DNA of 64,000 nucleotides, taken from assembly GCF_044197065.1 (NCBI RefSeq), contig NZ_JBIQOI010000002.1:248001-312000 (forward strand), written 5' to 3'. The position numbers and the translations under genes are program-made. Below are positions 18,129 to 27,702 of this stretch, in pieces. The stretch's first letter is position 1. Every line of letters starts with the position of its first letter. The notes beneath the pieces are model-generated. The model was not told the origin of the DNA. It worked only from the letters and a program-made list of their open reading frames with translations, and did not search any database. The DNA is from Kluyvera ascorbata_C (GTDB lineage Bacteria; Pseudomonadota; Gammaproteobacteria; Enterobacterales; Enterobacteriaceae).

Positions 18129-18522
18129 ATTCACCTTACCTAATTTGATTCTTCCAGGAATACATCGCACATGTTCCACGTTCCACTGGCGACAAGCCTT
18201 GTATGTTGCGGCAATACCAATGGATATCAACCCTTTACCGACTGACTTTTGAGACATGCAGTCAGGTGGCTGAGTTTACAGACTTTTTTTCGTCAGGGTC
18301 TATAGCACGAAGAATATTTGGTCGAATGTCAAGCAAATCTGTTGCCAGATCGCCGAAAGCGTCACACTGTACCTGATAAAATTCGTTACGCAACTTTATT
18401 AGCATGCAATCACCAATCATGCCAACTCTGCGGTAAAATGCTTGTCCCTGGTAAACGTCGGGAATATTTGCCCGAAGACGGCGCCCGGCGTAGACTAGCG
18501 CAGGAATTTTGAGGAGTTGAAT
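18129..18522. other. Divergent topA / yciN promoter region
   Basis: A 394-base region between divergent genes. It must contain the multiple topA promoters known in E. coli. A 64-codon open frame on the plus strand (18318-18512) shows no coding character. No further element was recognised. Confidence 0.4.
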
Positions 18523-18774
18523 ATGTCAAATAATAGCCAACCTATCGATCGTCAGACACTGCTTATTGAAGCAAACCGCCTCATTCGTGAGCATGAAGAT
18601 ACCATGGCGGGTATTGAAGCCACCGGCGTAGAACAGCGCAACGGCGTGCTGGTTTTCAGCGGTGAATTTTACCTGGATGAACAGGGCCTGCCGACGCCGA
18701 AAAGCACGGCGGTGTTTAATATGTTCAAGTATCTCGCCCACCAGCTGTCTGAAAAGTATCACCTGGTTGACTGA
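18523..18774 (+). CDS. yciN: DUF2498 protein YciN
   Basis: An 83-residue protein (ATG 18523, GAGGAG six bases upstream; an in-frame TTG two codons earlier overlaps the ribosome site). It matches E. coli YciN in length and sequence, with IREHEDTMAGIEATGVEQRNGV and the C-terminal SEKYHLVD. Cytoplasmic, DUF2498; function unknown. Divergent from topA as in E. coli. Confidence 0.92.
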   Translation: MSNNSQPIDRQTLLIEANRLIREHEDTMAGIEATGVEQRNGVLVFSGEFYLDEQGLPTPKSTAVFNMFKYLAHQLSEKYHLVD

Positions 18775-18802
18775 GCGTAGGGCTATCGCCTGAGCCGTCA
18801 GA

Positions 18803-18835
18803 TATAGCCCGGTAAATCTGATTTACCGGGCTATA
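18803..18835. terminator. Hairpin between convergent yciN and sohB
   Basis: Perfect 15-bp stem TATAGCCCGGTAAAT / ATTTACCGGGCTATA with a 3-base loop, midway between the convergent ends of yciN and sohB. It can serve both directions, though T-runs are short. Confidence 0.7.
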
Positions 18836-18866
18836 AATAGAAAGGAAAAGAATAGAAAGGAAACGG

Positions 18867-19913
18867 TTACAGCAGCGGTTTCTGCCCGCGCTGCCACCAG
18901 CGCATCATCAGCTTATCGGCGCTTTCTGCCGCACTGCCGGTAAAACGGTCCATCATTTTTTTACGCTGCGTGTAACGCACGCTAATGACGTCTCGGTTTT
19001 CCATCAGCCCCAACAGCAGTTCATCGCTGGTGCCGACTTCATCGACCAGTCCTTTTTCCTGCGCCTGTGTGCCGTACCAATGCTCACCGGTAGCAACCTG
19101 TTCAATGTCCAGCGACGGGCGCATTGCTTTCACGAAATCTTTAAAAAGATGATGCGTCTCGTTCAGCTCTTCACGGAATTTCTGACGCCCTTCTTCGGTG
19201 TTTTCACCCAGCAGCGTCAGCGTACGTTTGTACTGGCCCGCGGTGTGCAACTCAACGTCGATATCTTTATTTTTCAAAAAACGGTTCAGGTTCGGGATCT
19301 GCGCGACCACGCCGATCGAGCCAAGAATCGCGAACGGTGCCGCGACAATTTTGTTGGCCACACAGGCCATCATGTAGCCGCCGCTGGCCGCCACTTTATC
19401 TACCGCTACCGTCAGCGGGATCTGCTTATCGCGGATACGCTGCAGCTGCGATGCCGCTAGACCATAGCCATGCACGACGCCGCCAGGGCTTTCCAGACGC
19501 ACGACGACCTGATCCTGCGGGGTTGCAACGGTCAGCACGGCGGTAATCTCTTCGCGCAGGGAGGAGACTTCATGAGCATCCATACTGCCTTTAAAGTCGA
19601 TAACCCAGACGCGTGGTTTGCTTGCAACCTGAGTGTCACCCTGCTTCGCTTTGGCTTTGGCCGCTTTCGCTTCCAGCTTCAGCTTTTTCTTTTGCGCCTT
19701 ATGCCAGAGCTTTTGCTGCGGCGCGTCGAGCAGCGACACGGCTAAATCTTCCTGCATATCTTTGTGCTGTTCGCTTAAATTGGTGATTCGCAGTTCACCG
19801 CGCTGGCGTTTACGCTGCGTTATATTGACAATCAGCACCGCAATCACGGCAATGGCAACGACTACAGTGACGATTTTCGCCAGAAAAAGACCATATTGAA
19901 AAAGTAATTCCAC
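18867..19913 (-). CDS. sohB: SohB inner-membrane peptidase (S49 family)
   Basis: A 348-residue signal peptide peptidase-like protein. I use the GTG at 19913 (GTG-GAA-TTA, with AAGGTGG upstream); this gives almost the 349 residues of E. coli SohB and places a membrane helix (YGLFLAKIVTVVV..) at the N-terminus. A Lys/Ala-rich cytoplasmic linker (KAQKKKLKLEAKAAK) leads to the S49 domain with catalytic serine in VAASGGYMMAC and lysine in the TAGQYKRTLT segment. Multicopy sohB suppresses htrA loss in E. coli. Confidence 0.94.
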   Translation of the reverse strand: MELLFQYGLFLAKIVTVVVAIAVIAVLIVNITQRKRQRGELRITNLSEQHKDMQEDLAVSLLDAPQQKLWHKAQKKKLKLEAKAAKAKAKQGDTQVASKPRVWVIDFKGSMDAHEVSSLREEITAVLTVATPQDQVVVRLESPGGVVHGYGLAASQLQRIRDKQIPLTVAVDKVAASGGYMMACVANKIVAAPFAILGSIGVVAQIPNLNRFLKNKDIDVELHTAGQYKRTLTLLGENTEEGRQKFREELNETHHLFKDFVKAMRPSLDIEQVATGEHWYGTQAQEKGLVDEVGTSDELLLGLMENRDVISVRYTQRKKMMDRFTGSAAESADKLMMRWWQRGQKPLL

Positions 19914-20167
19914 ACATCCACCTTGTACAAAAATCACAGAATCTACCGCCCAGTGTACAACACCGCGTTCACTACGTCTCGAATGCAGTATCAGGCCTCG
20001 AGGCACATTCCAGATTACTTTTTTGCCAATGAAATCATTGCAAATTGTTAATTATTGGTTGTCTCTCCTGCTCGCTGATTGAAATAGCGTGAAGATTCAG
20101 GCATAAAGCCCAAAAACCATGAAAAAGTACAAAAAATATGGCGGACGAATGCCATAGAGGAGTCATC

Positions 20168-20929
20168 GTGCACTATCAACCCCAGCTCGATTTGTTGCAA
20201 AACCGTATCATTCTGGTCACCGGGGCCAGCGATGGTATTGGAAGGGAAGCGGCAATCACCTACGCCCGTTACGGTGCCAGCGTTATTTTGCTCGGCCGGA
20301 ACGATGAAAAACTGCGCGCGGTTGCGCAGGAGATAGACCACGCAGGCCTGCGCCCCGCCCGCTGGTTTACCCTCGACCTGCTCACCTGTACGCCACAGGA
20401 ATGCCAGCAGGTGGCTCAGCAGGTTAGCCTGCACTATCCGCATCTTGACGGCGTGCTGCATAACGCCGGGCTTCTCGGTGATGTGGTGCCGATGGACCAG
20501 CAGGACCCCGACGTCTGGCAGCAGGTGATGCAGGTCAACGTCAACGGCACCTTTATGCTCACTCAAGCGTTGCTGCCGCTGCTGCTGAAAGCAGAATCCG
20601 GCTCGCTGGTCTTTACCTCGTCTAGCGTCGGGCACGAGGGGCGCGCCAACTGGGGTGCCTATGCGGTATCGAAGTTTGCCACCGAAGGGATGATGCAGGT
20701 ACTGGCCGACGAGTATAAGAATCGCCATCTGCGCGTAAACTGTATTAACCCAGGCGGTACCCGCACCGGCATGCGTGCCAGCGCCTTCCCAACGGAAGAT
20801 CCGCAGAAGCTGAAAACGCCTGCCGATATTATGCCGCTCTACCTGTGGTTGATGGGCGATGATAGCCGCCGTAAAACCGGAATGACTTTTGATGCCCAAC
20901 CAGGGCGTAAACCAGGGATCGCACAATGA
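20168..20929 (+). CDS. yciK: SDR-family oxidoreductase YciK
   Basis: A 253-residue short-chain dehydrogenase starting at GTG 20168 (AGAGGAG just upstream); E. coli YciK is 252 residues and begins HYQP likewise. The NADP site is TGASDGIGRE, the structural motif is HNAGLLGD, and the catalytic set is S (TSSSVG) plus Y-AVSK. Substrate unknown. Its stop overlaps the btuR start (ATGA), as in E. coli, suggesting coupled translation. Confidence 0.94.
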   Translation: MHYQPQLDLLQNRIILVTGASDGIGREAAITYARYGASVILLGRNDEKLRAVAQEIDHAGLRPARWFTLDLLTCTPQECQQVAQQVSLHYPHLDGVLHNAGLLGDVVPMDQQDPDVWQQVMQVNVNGTFMLTQALLPLLLKAESGSLVFTSSSVGHEGRANWGAYAVSKFATEGMMQVLADEYKNRHLRVNCINPGGTRTGMRASAFPTEDPQKLKTPADIMPLYLWLMGDDSRRKTGMTFDAQPGRKPGIAQ

Positions 20930-21516
20930 GTGATGAACGTTATCGTGAACGTCAGCAGCGCGTAAAAGAGCGCGTTGCCGCCCGCGTCGCCGCGGCTCAG
21001 GATACCCGCGGTATTGTGATTGTGTTTACCGGCAACGGTAAGGGTAAGACTACCGCCGCCTTTGGCACCGCTACCCGCGCGGTCGGCCACGGCCATAACG
21101 TTGGGGTGATCCAGTTTATTAAAGGCACCTGGCCTAACGGCGAGCGTAACCTGCTCGAACCACTCGGCGTCGAATTTCAGGTGATGGCCACCGGTTTTAC
21201 CTGGGACACCCAGAATCGGGAGAGCGATACGGAAGCTTGCCTTGCCGTTTGGGAGCATGCGAAGCGAATGCTGGCCGACGACACGCTGGATATGGTGGTG
21301 CTGGATGAGCTGACCTACATGGTGGCGTACGACTATCTGCCGTTAGAAGCGGTATTAACCGCGCTGAAAAACCGTCCGCATCATCAGACGGTGATTATTA
21401 CTGGTCGCGGCTGTCACCGGGATATTCTTGAGTACGCCGACACGGTCAGCGAACTGCGTCCGGTCAAGCATGCGTTTGAAGCGGGAATTAAGGCGCAGAT
21501 TGGGATCGATTACTAA
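20926..21516 (+). CDS. btuR: Cob(I)yrinic acid a,c-diamide adenosyltransferase
   Basis: A 196-residue CobA/BtuR-type corrinoid adenosyltransferase: P-loop GNGKGKTT at residues 36-43, followed by VGVIQFIKGTWPNGE and VVLDELTYM. It transfers the adenosyl group from ATP to reduced cobalamin, making coenzyme B12. Overlaps yciK by 4 bases. Its 3' end overlaps the convergent AraC-type gene by 29 bases, an arrangement created by the accessory cluster placed here. Confidence 0.95.
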   Translation: MSDERYRERQQRVKERVAARVAAAQDTRGIVIVFTGNGKGKTTAAFGTATRAVGHGHNVGVIQFIKGTWPNGERNLLEPLGVEFQVMATGFTWDTQNRESDTEACLAVWEHAKRMLADDTLDMVVLDELTYMVAYDYLPLEAVLTALKNRPHHQTVIITGRGCHRDILEYADTVSELRPVKHAFEAGIKAQIGIDY

Positions 21517-22462
21517 GCACAAGCCTGTCGAGCAGCGCCCGATTGAGCGGCAGGCATAAGCAGTCTTCCCCTTGCGCCAGCGCGACCTCCGTCAGGTTCT
21601 GACGTGAAATAAAGCGCTTACGGTACTCCGTAGGCGTCAGCCCGCAGTACTTATTAAAAGCGGCAATCAGCAGCTTATGCTCAGGGAAACCGCAGCTGTG
21701 GCTGATTTCGGTAATCGGCGTTCGCGTGTCGCGCAGCAGATTGCGGGCTTTATTGAGTCTCACCAGCGTCAGATACTCTTTAAAATTATGCCGGCTGACC
21801 TTTTTAAATAACCGCGAAAACCATGAATAGCTCATGCCGCTATGCTCAGCGACGTCGCTTAGCGTTAACGGCTGATCGAAGTGCTGATTAATATACTCAA
21901 TCCCTTCTTTAATCATCGCCTCTTCACGTATCGTACTTTCTGCCAGCTCAATCGTCTGCCCGGCGGCGACCAGCGCATCCAGCAATAAGTAAATCGCTGC
22001 AAAACGCTGAAATGGCGCATGGTTGTCGATAATGTGTTCCAGTAACGCCATCAGCCGTTCAAAGACGGCGTGGTCAGCCTCCGTCATGGCATGTTTATGG
22101 GTACGCCACTCCAGCCGCGGTGCGGGGTGCAAATCATCAAAAAGCCCGGGAGAAAACTGCACCGTCACCAGTTGACTGCCCTCCTCCTCCGCGCTCAGTT
22201 CGTGCACCTCTTCAGCATTGATATACAACATCTCGCCCTGCTGGAGGACTACGTTCTGCTGGCCAACGGTCAGAGAGAAGCGCCCATTCAGTACCGTAAT
22301 CAGTTCCGGCGCCGGATGCCAGTGCGGCTCACAATAGCGAACCTCAGCGGCAAACACGTTCAGTTTTTCTGCGTCGAAGGCAATCAGCTCATAGCCGCTG
22401 TTTGCCGTCTGCCGTCCGGTTTGCGTGGCCGGATGGGGATGAGTCACTGAAAATGGAAACAC
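21488..22462 (-). CDS. AraC-family regulator beside GH3 beta-glucosidase
   Basis: A 324-residue AraC-type protein: an N-terminal cupin (HWHPAPELITVLNGRF.. and HELSAEEEG) and a C-terminal double HTH (LSDVAEHSGMSYSWFSRLFKK; ITEISHSCGFPEHKLLIAAFNKYCG), then a ~50-residue tail. It is the last gene of a leftward operon with the GH3 enzyme and the GPH transporter (23-base gap to GH3), so it probably activates that operon in response to an imported beta-glycoside or its product. Confidence 0.87.
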   Translation of the reverse strand: MFPFSVTHPHPATQTGRQTANSGYELIAFDAEKLNVFAAEVRYCEPHWHPAPELITVLNGRFSLTVGQQNVVLQQGEMLYINAEEVHELSAEEEGSQLVTVQFSPGLFDDLHPAPRLEWRTHKHAMTEADHAVFERLMALLEHIIDNHAPFQRFAAIYLLLDALVAAGQTIELAESTIREEAMIKEGIEYINQHFDQPLTLSDVAEHSGMSYSWFSRLFKKVSRHNFKEYLTLVRLNKARNLLRDTRTPITEISHSCGFPEHKLLIAAFNKYCGLTPTEYRKRFISRQNLTEVALAQGEDCLCLPLNRALLDRLVLSNRSQSAP

Positions 22463-22485
22463 GCATTCTCTCCTGTAGTTAGCCG

Positions 22486-24837
22486 TTATTCAGGCTCAGC
22501 CAGCACCGCGTTTAGTTCATCACGCTCGATATCCAGCGCGAGGAATTCCGTCAGCGCGATAAGCAGACCGCAGAACAGATCCGGCGCCAGGCGAATCAGT
22601 TTCTCCCGAACCTCCTCAGGGGGAAGCTGACTCTTCCCGGCAATCAACTGCACGACACGGGCAAAGGCGGCAGGCTGCTGGATCAACTGCTGTAAGGAGT
22701 TATCGTCACGCAGCGGAACATAACGCGCGGGGCAGTCAACCTCAAACCGGGCATTCAACGGCAGACTGCGAGACGAGCCGCCCACATGCACCTGCCAGAC
22801 GCCTGGCGTAATCACCCAGTCAGCAAGGCCAGGATGATAGCAGGCAAGTTCGGCTATCGGTAGTTGCAGGCTAACACGGCGCGTTTCCCCTGCAGCCAGG
22901 GAGATTTTATCAAAACCTTTCAACGCGCGGACTTCACGGATAAGTTCGCCCTCAGGCGCAGAAACATACAGCTGGACCACTTCTTTACCATCACAATCAC
23001 CGACGTTACTGACATCAAAGGAGACCGTCAGCGTATCATCCGCACCGGCATGCTCCGACGACAACGCCAGATTCTCGTAGGCGAACTGGGTGTAACTCAA
23101 GCCGAATCCAAACGGGAACAGCGGCGTCAGACGACGCTTATCATAGTAACGATAGCCAACGAATAGCCCTTCACCGTAGTGGTGACGCAGGTTTTCACCC
23201 GGGTAATTCAGCCAGGCCGGCGTCTCTTCCAGCGTGTTTGGTACGGTGACCGTCAGCTTGCCGCTAGGATTACGCTTGCCGAACAGAATTTCCGCTACCG
23301 CGCGTCCCATACCCTGGCCTGCGAAGAAGGTCTCTAGCAGGGCCTTACACTCAACGAGCCACGGCATCACGACTGCGTCACTGTTTGCCAGCACCACCAC
23401 CACGTTTGGCTGTACGGAGGCAACCTCACGAATGAGTTGTTCATGTACCGCCAGAATATTCAGGTCGTGACGATCGCCATTTTCACCGTCCTCGCCAACG
23501 GCAGTGCTGACAAACACCACTGCGACATCAGCATCCTGGGCGACAGCTTTAGCCTGAGCCAGCGCCGCTTCATCACTCGTCATATCGTCCGGTGCACCAA
23601 TCGCCCAGGTCACGCTGAAGTCCTCGCCCGCAAGGTCGAAAATCTCGTCCAGCGGACGGTCGAGGAGATACGGTACCGTGGTCGCACAGCCAGAGCCTTG
23701 GATAACCGGCTCCTGCGCCGGTTTGCCCAGCACGGCGATACGCGGCGTTTTTTCCGGACGCAGCGGCAGAATATGGTCGTCATTTTTCAGCAGAACAATA
23801 GACTCTGCCGCCAATTGCTGTGAAAGTGCGTGATGTGCGGAGAAGTCTGCTTTAGCATTCGGTCGACGGTTACGCTGCACTTTATCCAGCAGTTCCAGCA
23901 TACGCAGACAGGAACGGTCAACCACATCCATAGGAATATCGCCCGCGTTAATGGCCGCCAGCAACGTCTGTTTATCACGGCGCGTTTCCGGCATCGCCAG
24001 ATCGTTCCCCGCCAGCAGTGAGGCTGGGCGATCCTTAATTCCGTACCAGTCCGACATCACCAGTCCGTCGTAGCCCCATTCGTCACGCAGCACCTGCGTC
24101 AACAGGAACGGGTCCTGCGAAGTCTGCACGCCGTTCAGGCGGTTATAGGAGGACATCACCGTCCACGGCTGCGATTTAGCAATCGCCCGCTGGAATCCGG
24201 CCAGATAGATTTCGCGCAGCGCACGCTCTTCAATAATGGAGTCCATTTCGGTGCGGCGGTATTCCGAGTTGTTGGCCGCAAAGTGCTTCAGGCTGGCGCC
24301 CACGCCTTCATCCTGTAAGCCATTGATAAGCGCCGCAGCAATATCGCCGCTCACCACCGGGTCTTCGGCGTAATATTCGTAGCCGCGGCCCGCCAACGGC
24401 GTGCGGCGGATGTTAATGCCAGGCCCGAGTAAAATCCCGACGCCCATATGCTGACATTCGCGCCCCAGCGCCTGGCCCATCTGATAAACAAGGTCAATAT
24501 CCCAGCTACAGGCAAGGCTTGAGCCGTTTGGGAAACAGGTGGCTGGCAGCGAGGCGCTAAATAGCGCTTCACTGCCCCCTTTCGCCGCCGGTTCTTCAGC
24601 ATTCGCCCGGTCAGCAGTTTGGGTGATCACGGAGATAAAATCATCCATGCTCCACTTTTCATTGCCGTCAATCTGCGCGCTGCTGTAACGCACGCCGTAA
24701 GTGCCGTCGGTCATGACAATATCGTCAATGCCGTGCTGCGGCAGACTCGCGGTGCGCCACAGGCCGCTACCGGTCAGCAAGGCCACTTTTTCTTCTGCGT
24801 TCATTGTCGCAATAAGCGTTTTAAAATCACGATTCAT
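22486..24837 (-). CDS. GH3 family beta-glycosidase
   Basis: A 783-residue family GH3 enzyme with all usual parts: N-terminal barrel with GPGINIRRTPLAGRGYEYYAEDP and KHFAANNSE, nucleophile Asp263 in GLVMSDWYG, an alpha/beta sandwich domain, and a C-terminal fibronectin type III-like domain (VQLYVSAPE.., LKGFDKISL). No signal peptide, hence cytoplasmic. It probably hydrolyses beta-glucosides or beta-xylosides brought in by the neighbouring GPH transporter (18-base gap). Substrate is not decided by sequence. Confidence 0.9.
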   Translation of the reverse strand: MNRDFKTLIATMNAEEKVALLTGSGLWRTASLPQHGIDDIVMTDGTYGVRYSSAQIDGNEKWSMDDFISVITQTADRANAEEPAAKGGSEALFSASLPATCFPNGSSLACSWDIDLVYQMGQALGRECQHMGVGILLGPGINIRRTPLAGRGYEYYAEDPVVSGDIAAALINGLQDEGVGASLKHFAANNSEYRRTEMDSIIEERALREIYLAGFQRAIAKSQPWTVMSSYNRLNGVQTSQDPFLLTQVLRDEWGYDGLVMSDWYGIKDRPASLLAGNDLAMPETRRDKQTLLAAINAGDIPMDVVDRSCLRMLELLDKVQRNRRPNAKADFSAHHALSQQLAAESIVLLKNDDHILPLRPEKTPRIAVLGKPAQEPVIQGSGCATTVPYLLDRPLDEIFDLAGEDFSVTWAIGAPDDMTSDEAALAQAKAVAQDADVAVVFVSTAVGEDGENGDRHDLNILAVHEQLIREVASVQPNVVVVLANSDAVVMPWLVECKALLETFFAGQGMGRAVAEILFGKRNPSGKLTVTVPNTLEETPAWLNYPGENLRHHYGEGLFVGYRYYDKRRLTPLFPFGFGLSYTQFAYENLALSSEHAGADDTLTVSFDVSNVGDCDGKEVVQLYVSAPEGELIREVRALKGFDKISLAAGETRRVSLQLPIAELACYHPGLADWVITPGVWQVHVGGSSRSLPLNARFEVDCPARYVPLRDDNSLQQLIQQPAAFARVVQLIAGKSQLPPEEVREKLIRLAPDLFCGLLIALTEFLALDIERDELNAVLAEPE

Positions 24838-24855
24838 TTCTCTGGCTCCCTGAGG

Positions 24856-26217
24856 TTAAAGCGCGTTTTGCTTACGCAGGCTGATTTTCTGCACGATGTC
24901 GCGGTAGGTCTTTTCGTCCAACGAATAGCTGGCAACGAAGATGGCGCTAATCGCAAACATGGTGCCTGGGAACAGCGTCATCAGAATGTTGATACCGCTT
25001 AGCGCGTCGGCGCTAATATTAGCGGCATCATAGTGGTAATAATCCAGCATCCACCCGGCGCAGCCGCCACCGATGGCCATCGCTATTTTGGTAATAAAGT
25101 TGAAGAAACCGTAAATTGCACCTTCGGTACGTACGCCGTGGTGCCACTCGGCATATTCCACGGTGTCGGCGATCATCGACCACATGGCGACAAAACCCAT
25201 CCCCAGCGTAATACTGAACAGGCATACCCCGGTCATAATCAGCCAGATATTATTACCGGCAATGAAATACTGCATCAGCACGCCGAGCACGCCAATCAAC
25301 AGCGCCACCAGCGCCATTTTCTTTTTCCCCATTACAGCAATGACTTTTTCAGAAATAACCGTTCCCAAAATATAAGCGGCCGACTGAATCATAAAGAACG
25401 AGGCGGTAAAACCTTCATTGCCGATGATGTACTTAATAAAGTAAATGGCGATCGCCATCCACACGGTGTAGGCGATATAAAAGAAAACGGTAAATAACGA
25501 CAGGTTAATCAGCGGCGCATTGCCCACCACCGCGCGGAACATCTCACGCAGCGTCGGCGCAGGCGTATCTTCCTCTTCCCCCACGCGCTCTTTGGTCATG
25601 CCAAAGCAAGCCAGGAATAAGAACGTCGCCAGCAGCGCAAAGCAGGAGACTGCAAAGACGTAGCCCAACTGTTTGTCATCAAACGGCGAAATCAGAATAT
25701 CGGCAGTGGTAGAGACAATCAGGTAGCCGACAATCGCCATCACGAAGCGGTAAACGGATAGCGACGAGCGCGAGGCCTCGTGCTGGGTTAAACGGTTAGT
25801 CAGCGCCGAGTACGGTGTATTGACCGCGGTGTACGCCAGGCAGTAGATGGTATAGGAACAGAGCGCAAACCAGAACTTAGCCTCGCCGCCAAACGGCAGG
25901 AAACACAGCACGGTTAACAGCCCCAGCGGCACCGAGCCGTATAATAACCACGGACGCAGCTTGCCGTAACGGCTGTGGGTTTTATCAATCGCGAAGCCAA
26001 TCAGGATATTAAAAATCGCGTCTACAACTCGTGCAATAACAAAGATCAGGCTCGCCTGAACTGCGCTAATACCGTAGATGTTGGTATAGAAGAATAATAA
26101 AAAGAGTGAAACAAAACCGAAGGATAAATTTGAGGCAAAGTCACCGAAACCATAGCCAATTTTTTCTTTAACGCCGATAACCACATAGCTTGCCGAGAGT
26201 TTTTTTGTTGTATCCAT
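24856..26217 (-). CDS. GPH-family glycoside:cation symporter
   Basis: A 453-residue membrane protein of the glycoside-pentoside-hexuronide family (MelB/XylP/UidB relatives). Twelve hydrophobic segments, the family motif GFAIDKTHSRYGKLRPW after helix 2 and the SMIADTVEYAEWHHGVRTEGAIYG signature, split here by natural helix breaks. First gene of the operon with GH3 and AraC; it likely imports the glycoside that the GH3 enzyme splits, driven by H+ or Na+. Confidence 0.9.
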   Translation of the reverse strand: MDTTKKLSASYVVIGVKEKIGYGFGDFASNLSFGFVSLFLLFFYTNIYGISAVQASLIFVIARVVDAIFNILIGFAIDKTHSRYGKLRPWLLYGSVPLGLLTVLCFLPFGGEAKFWFALCSYTIYCLAYTAVNTPYSALTNRLTQHEASRSSLSVYRFVMAIVGYLIVSTTADILISPFDDKQLGYVFAVSCFALLATFLFLACFGMTKERVGEEEDTPAPTLREMFRAVVGNAPLINLSLFTVFFYIAYTVWMAIAIYFIKYIIGNEGFTASFFMIQSAAYILGTVISEKVIAVMGKKKMALVALLIGVLGVLMQYFIAGNNIWLIMTGVCLFSITLGMGFVAMWSMIADTVEYAEWHHGVRTEGAIYGFFNFITKIAMAIGGGCAGWMLDYYHYDAANISADALSGINILMTLFPGTMFAISAIFVASYSLDEKTYRDIVQKISLRKQNAL

Positions 26218-26326
26218 TTCGGGCTACCTGTTTAAGTAATCTGTGGCAACAGTATATGGCGAGGGTTATTTTATCACTTTGCGTTCTTTGTCCGGGGAAT
26301 TCCTGTTTTTTGTCTTTATAAAGAAG

Positions 26327-26342
26327 TGTGAATGGCATCACA
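26327..26342. promoter_or_regulatory. CRP site upstream of the GPH-GH3-AraC operon
   Basis: TGTGA-ATGGCA-TCACA is a perfect CRP consensus (TGTGA-N6-TCACA), about 110 bases before the transporter ATG. A -10-like GATAAAAT lies about 60 bases downstream in the direction of transcription, consistent with a class I CRP promoter for a catabolic operon. Confidence 0.78.
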
Positions 26343-26365
26343 GGAGAAGATAAACGCGGGGAAAG

Positions 26366-26391
26366 CATTCCGGCGGGAGCCCGCCGGAATG
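26366..26391 (-). terminator. Intrinsic terminator after rluB
   Basis: Perfect 12-bp stem CATTCCGGCGGG / CCCGCCGGAATG with a 2-base centre, 8 bases after the rluB stop. Only a short T-run (CTTTCC) follows on the minus strand. Confidence 0.6.
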
Positions 26392-26398
26392 GACGTCA

Positions 26399-27316
26399 TC
26401 AGCCTTTCGGGTTATTACGCGTGCTGGAACGACGGTTATTATTGTTGTTGCCGGTATTACCGCCGGTGGTCGTATGACGCTTCACGGCGCGACGAATCTG
26501 ATTCGCCTTCATGCGACGACGGTCTTTTTCTACCGCCACTTTCGAGGAGGTTTCCGCCGGCAGTTCTACCAGCTCACGCAGGTAGTTGGTCTGCGCCAGA
26601 TCCAGCTCGGTATAGCCACCGCGCGGCAGGCCTTTCGGCAGCGGGATGTCGCCGTAGCGAACGCGAATAAGACGGCTCACCTGCACGCCTACCGCTTCCC
26701 ACAGACGACGAACCTCACGGTTACGGCCTTCGGTCAGGGTCACGTTGTACCACTGGTTGATACCCTCACCGCCGCTGAATTTGATGGTTTTGAACGCCGC
26801 TGGACCATCTTCCAGCTGTACGCCGCGGGACAGCTGACGCACTTTCGTGTCGTCCACTTCACCGAATACGCGCACCGCGTATTCACGTTCAACTTCACGG
26901 CTCGGGTGCATCAGGCGGTTTGCCAGCTCACCGTCGGTGGTGAACAGCAGCAGGCCGCAGGTATTCACGTCCAGACGCCCCACGGCAATCCAGCGCGCGC
27001 CACGCAGTTTCGGCAAACGGTCGAATACGGTTGGGCGACCTTCTGGGTCGTTACGGGTACACAGCTCGCCTTCCGGCTTGTAGTACGCCAGTACGCGGCA
27101 GATTTGTTCTACGGATTCTTTGACGGAGATAAGGTGGCCGTCGATACGAATTTTGAGACCAGGGATCACTTCAACGCGATCGCCCAGTTTGGCGATTTTG
27201 CCGTCTACGCTCACGCGGCCCGCTTGAATAATCGTTTCAATTTCACGACGGGAGCCGTGGCCAGCGCGTGCCAGCACTTTTTGCAGTTTTTCGCTTTTAT
27301 CGCTTGTATCGCTCAT
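26399..27316 (-). CDS. rluB: 23S rRNA pseudouridine(2605) synthase
   Basis: A 305-residue RsuA-type pseudouridine synthase. It starts at ATG 27316 (GGAAGGAAG upstream); the 42-residue extension to 27442 is outside the family. An S4 RNA-binding domain leads (EKLQKVLARAGHGSRREIE), and the catalytic Asp is in GRLDVNTCGLLLFTTDGELA. The C-terminal tail is basic and Asn/Gly-rich (NNNNNRRSSTRNN), as in E. coli RluB (291 residues) but longer. It modifies U2605 of 23S rRNA. Confidence 0.96.
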   Translation of the reverse strand: MSDTSDKSEKLQKVLARAGHGSRREIETIIQAGRVSVDGKIAKLGDRVEVIPGLKIRIDGHLISVKESVEQICRVLAYYKPEGELCTRNDPEGRPTVFDRLPKLRGARWIAVGRLDVNTCGLLLFTTDGELANRLMHPSREVEREYAVRVFGEVDDTKVRQLSRGVQLEDGPAAFKTIKFSGGEGINQWYNVTLTEGRNREVRRLWEAVGVQVSRLIRVRYGDIPLPKGLPRGGYTELDLAQTNYLRELVELPAETSSKVAVEKDRRRMKANQIRRAVKRHTTTGGNTGNNNNNRRSSTRNNPKG

Positions 27317-27477
27317 GGAGCTTCCTTCCGGTGTCGCCTTCACAGGCGTCTTAGAGACTTCATTAGCAGCACGGGAACTCGACACCGGGCTGCATAAGGA
27401 GGCAGGCAGCGGCGTTTTTTGCGACGCAGGCTCCCCACCCAAAATGGTGACCGCACATACTACACGAATTTTAGGAG

Positions 27478-27504
27478 AAAAGGGCAGCTTGTTCCTGCCC
27501 TTTT
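27478..27504. terminator. Terminator-like hairpin ahead of rluB
   Basis: AAAAGGGCAG / CTGCCCTTTT with a 7-base loop; A/T arms give a T-run in either direction. It lies 162 bases before the rluB start and about 205 bases after yciO. It may be a second yciO terminator, an attenuator in the rluB leader, or a leftover of a lost gene (yciQ stands here in E. coli). Confidence 0.6.
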
Positions 27505-27677
27505 ATTTCACTTTATTGGCCTTCACGGCGAAAAGAAGTCTGATGACACGATAAAAAACTCAATCTTCTGCTTCATTTCAAACCACGTCTCCCCACCGGC
27601 TGAACCCACCTGCTAGCGGGAAAGCGAAAGCACAGCAATGGATACTGGAGCAAATAAGTGAGCTTGAATAGAAGAAG

Positions 27678-27702
27678 CACCCGGCGAAGGCATCGCCGGG
27701 TG
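27678..27702 (-). terminator. Intrinsic terminator after yciO
   Basis: CACCCGGCGA / TCGCCGGGTG perfect 10-bp stem, 5-base loop, 8 bases beyond the yciO stop, followed on the minus strand by CTTCTTCTATT. Confidence 0.7.

Noticed and set aside
18318..18512. 64-codon frame upstream of yciN
   Set aside because: Lies in the topA/yciN promoter region, with poor start context and no similarity recognised.
20048..20926. 292-codon minus-strand frame over yciK
   Set aside because: yciK on the plus strand is a clear SDR enzyme coupled to btuR; the reverse frame has no recognisable domain.
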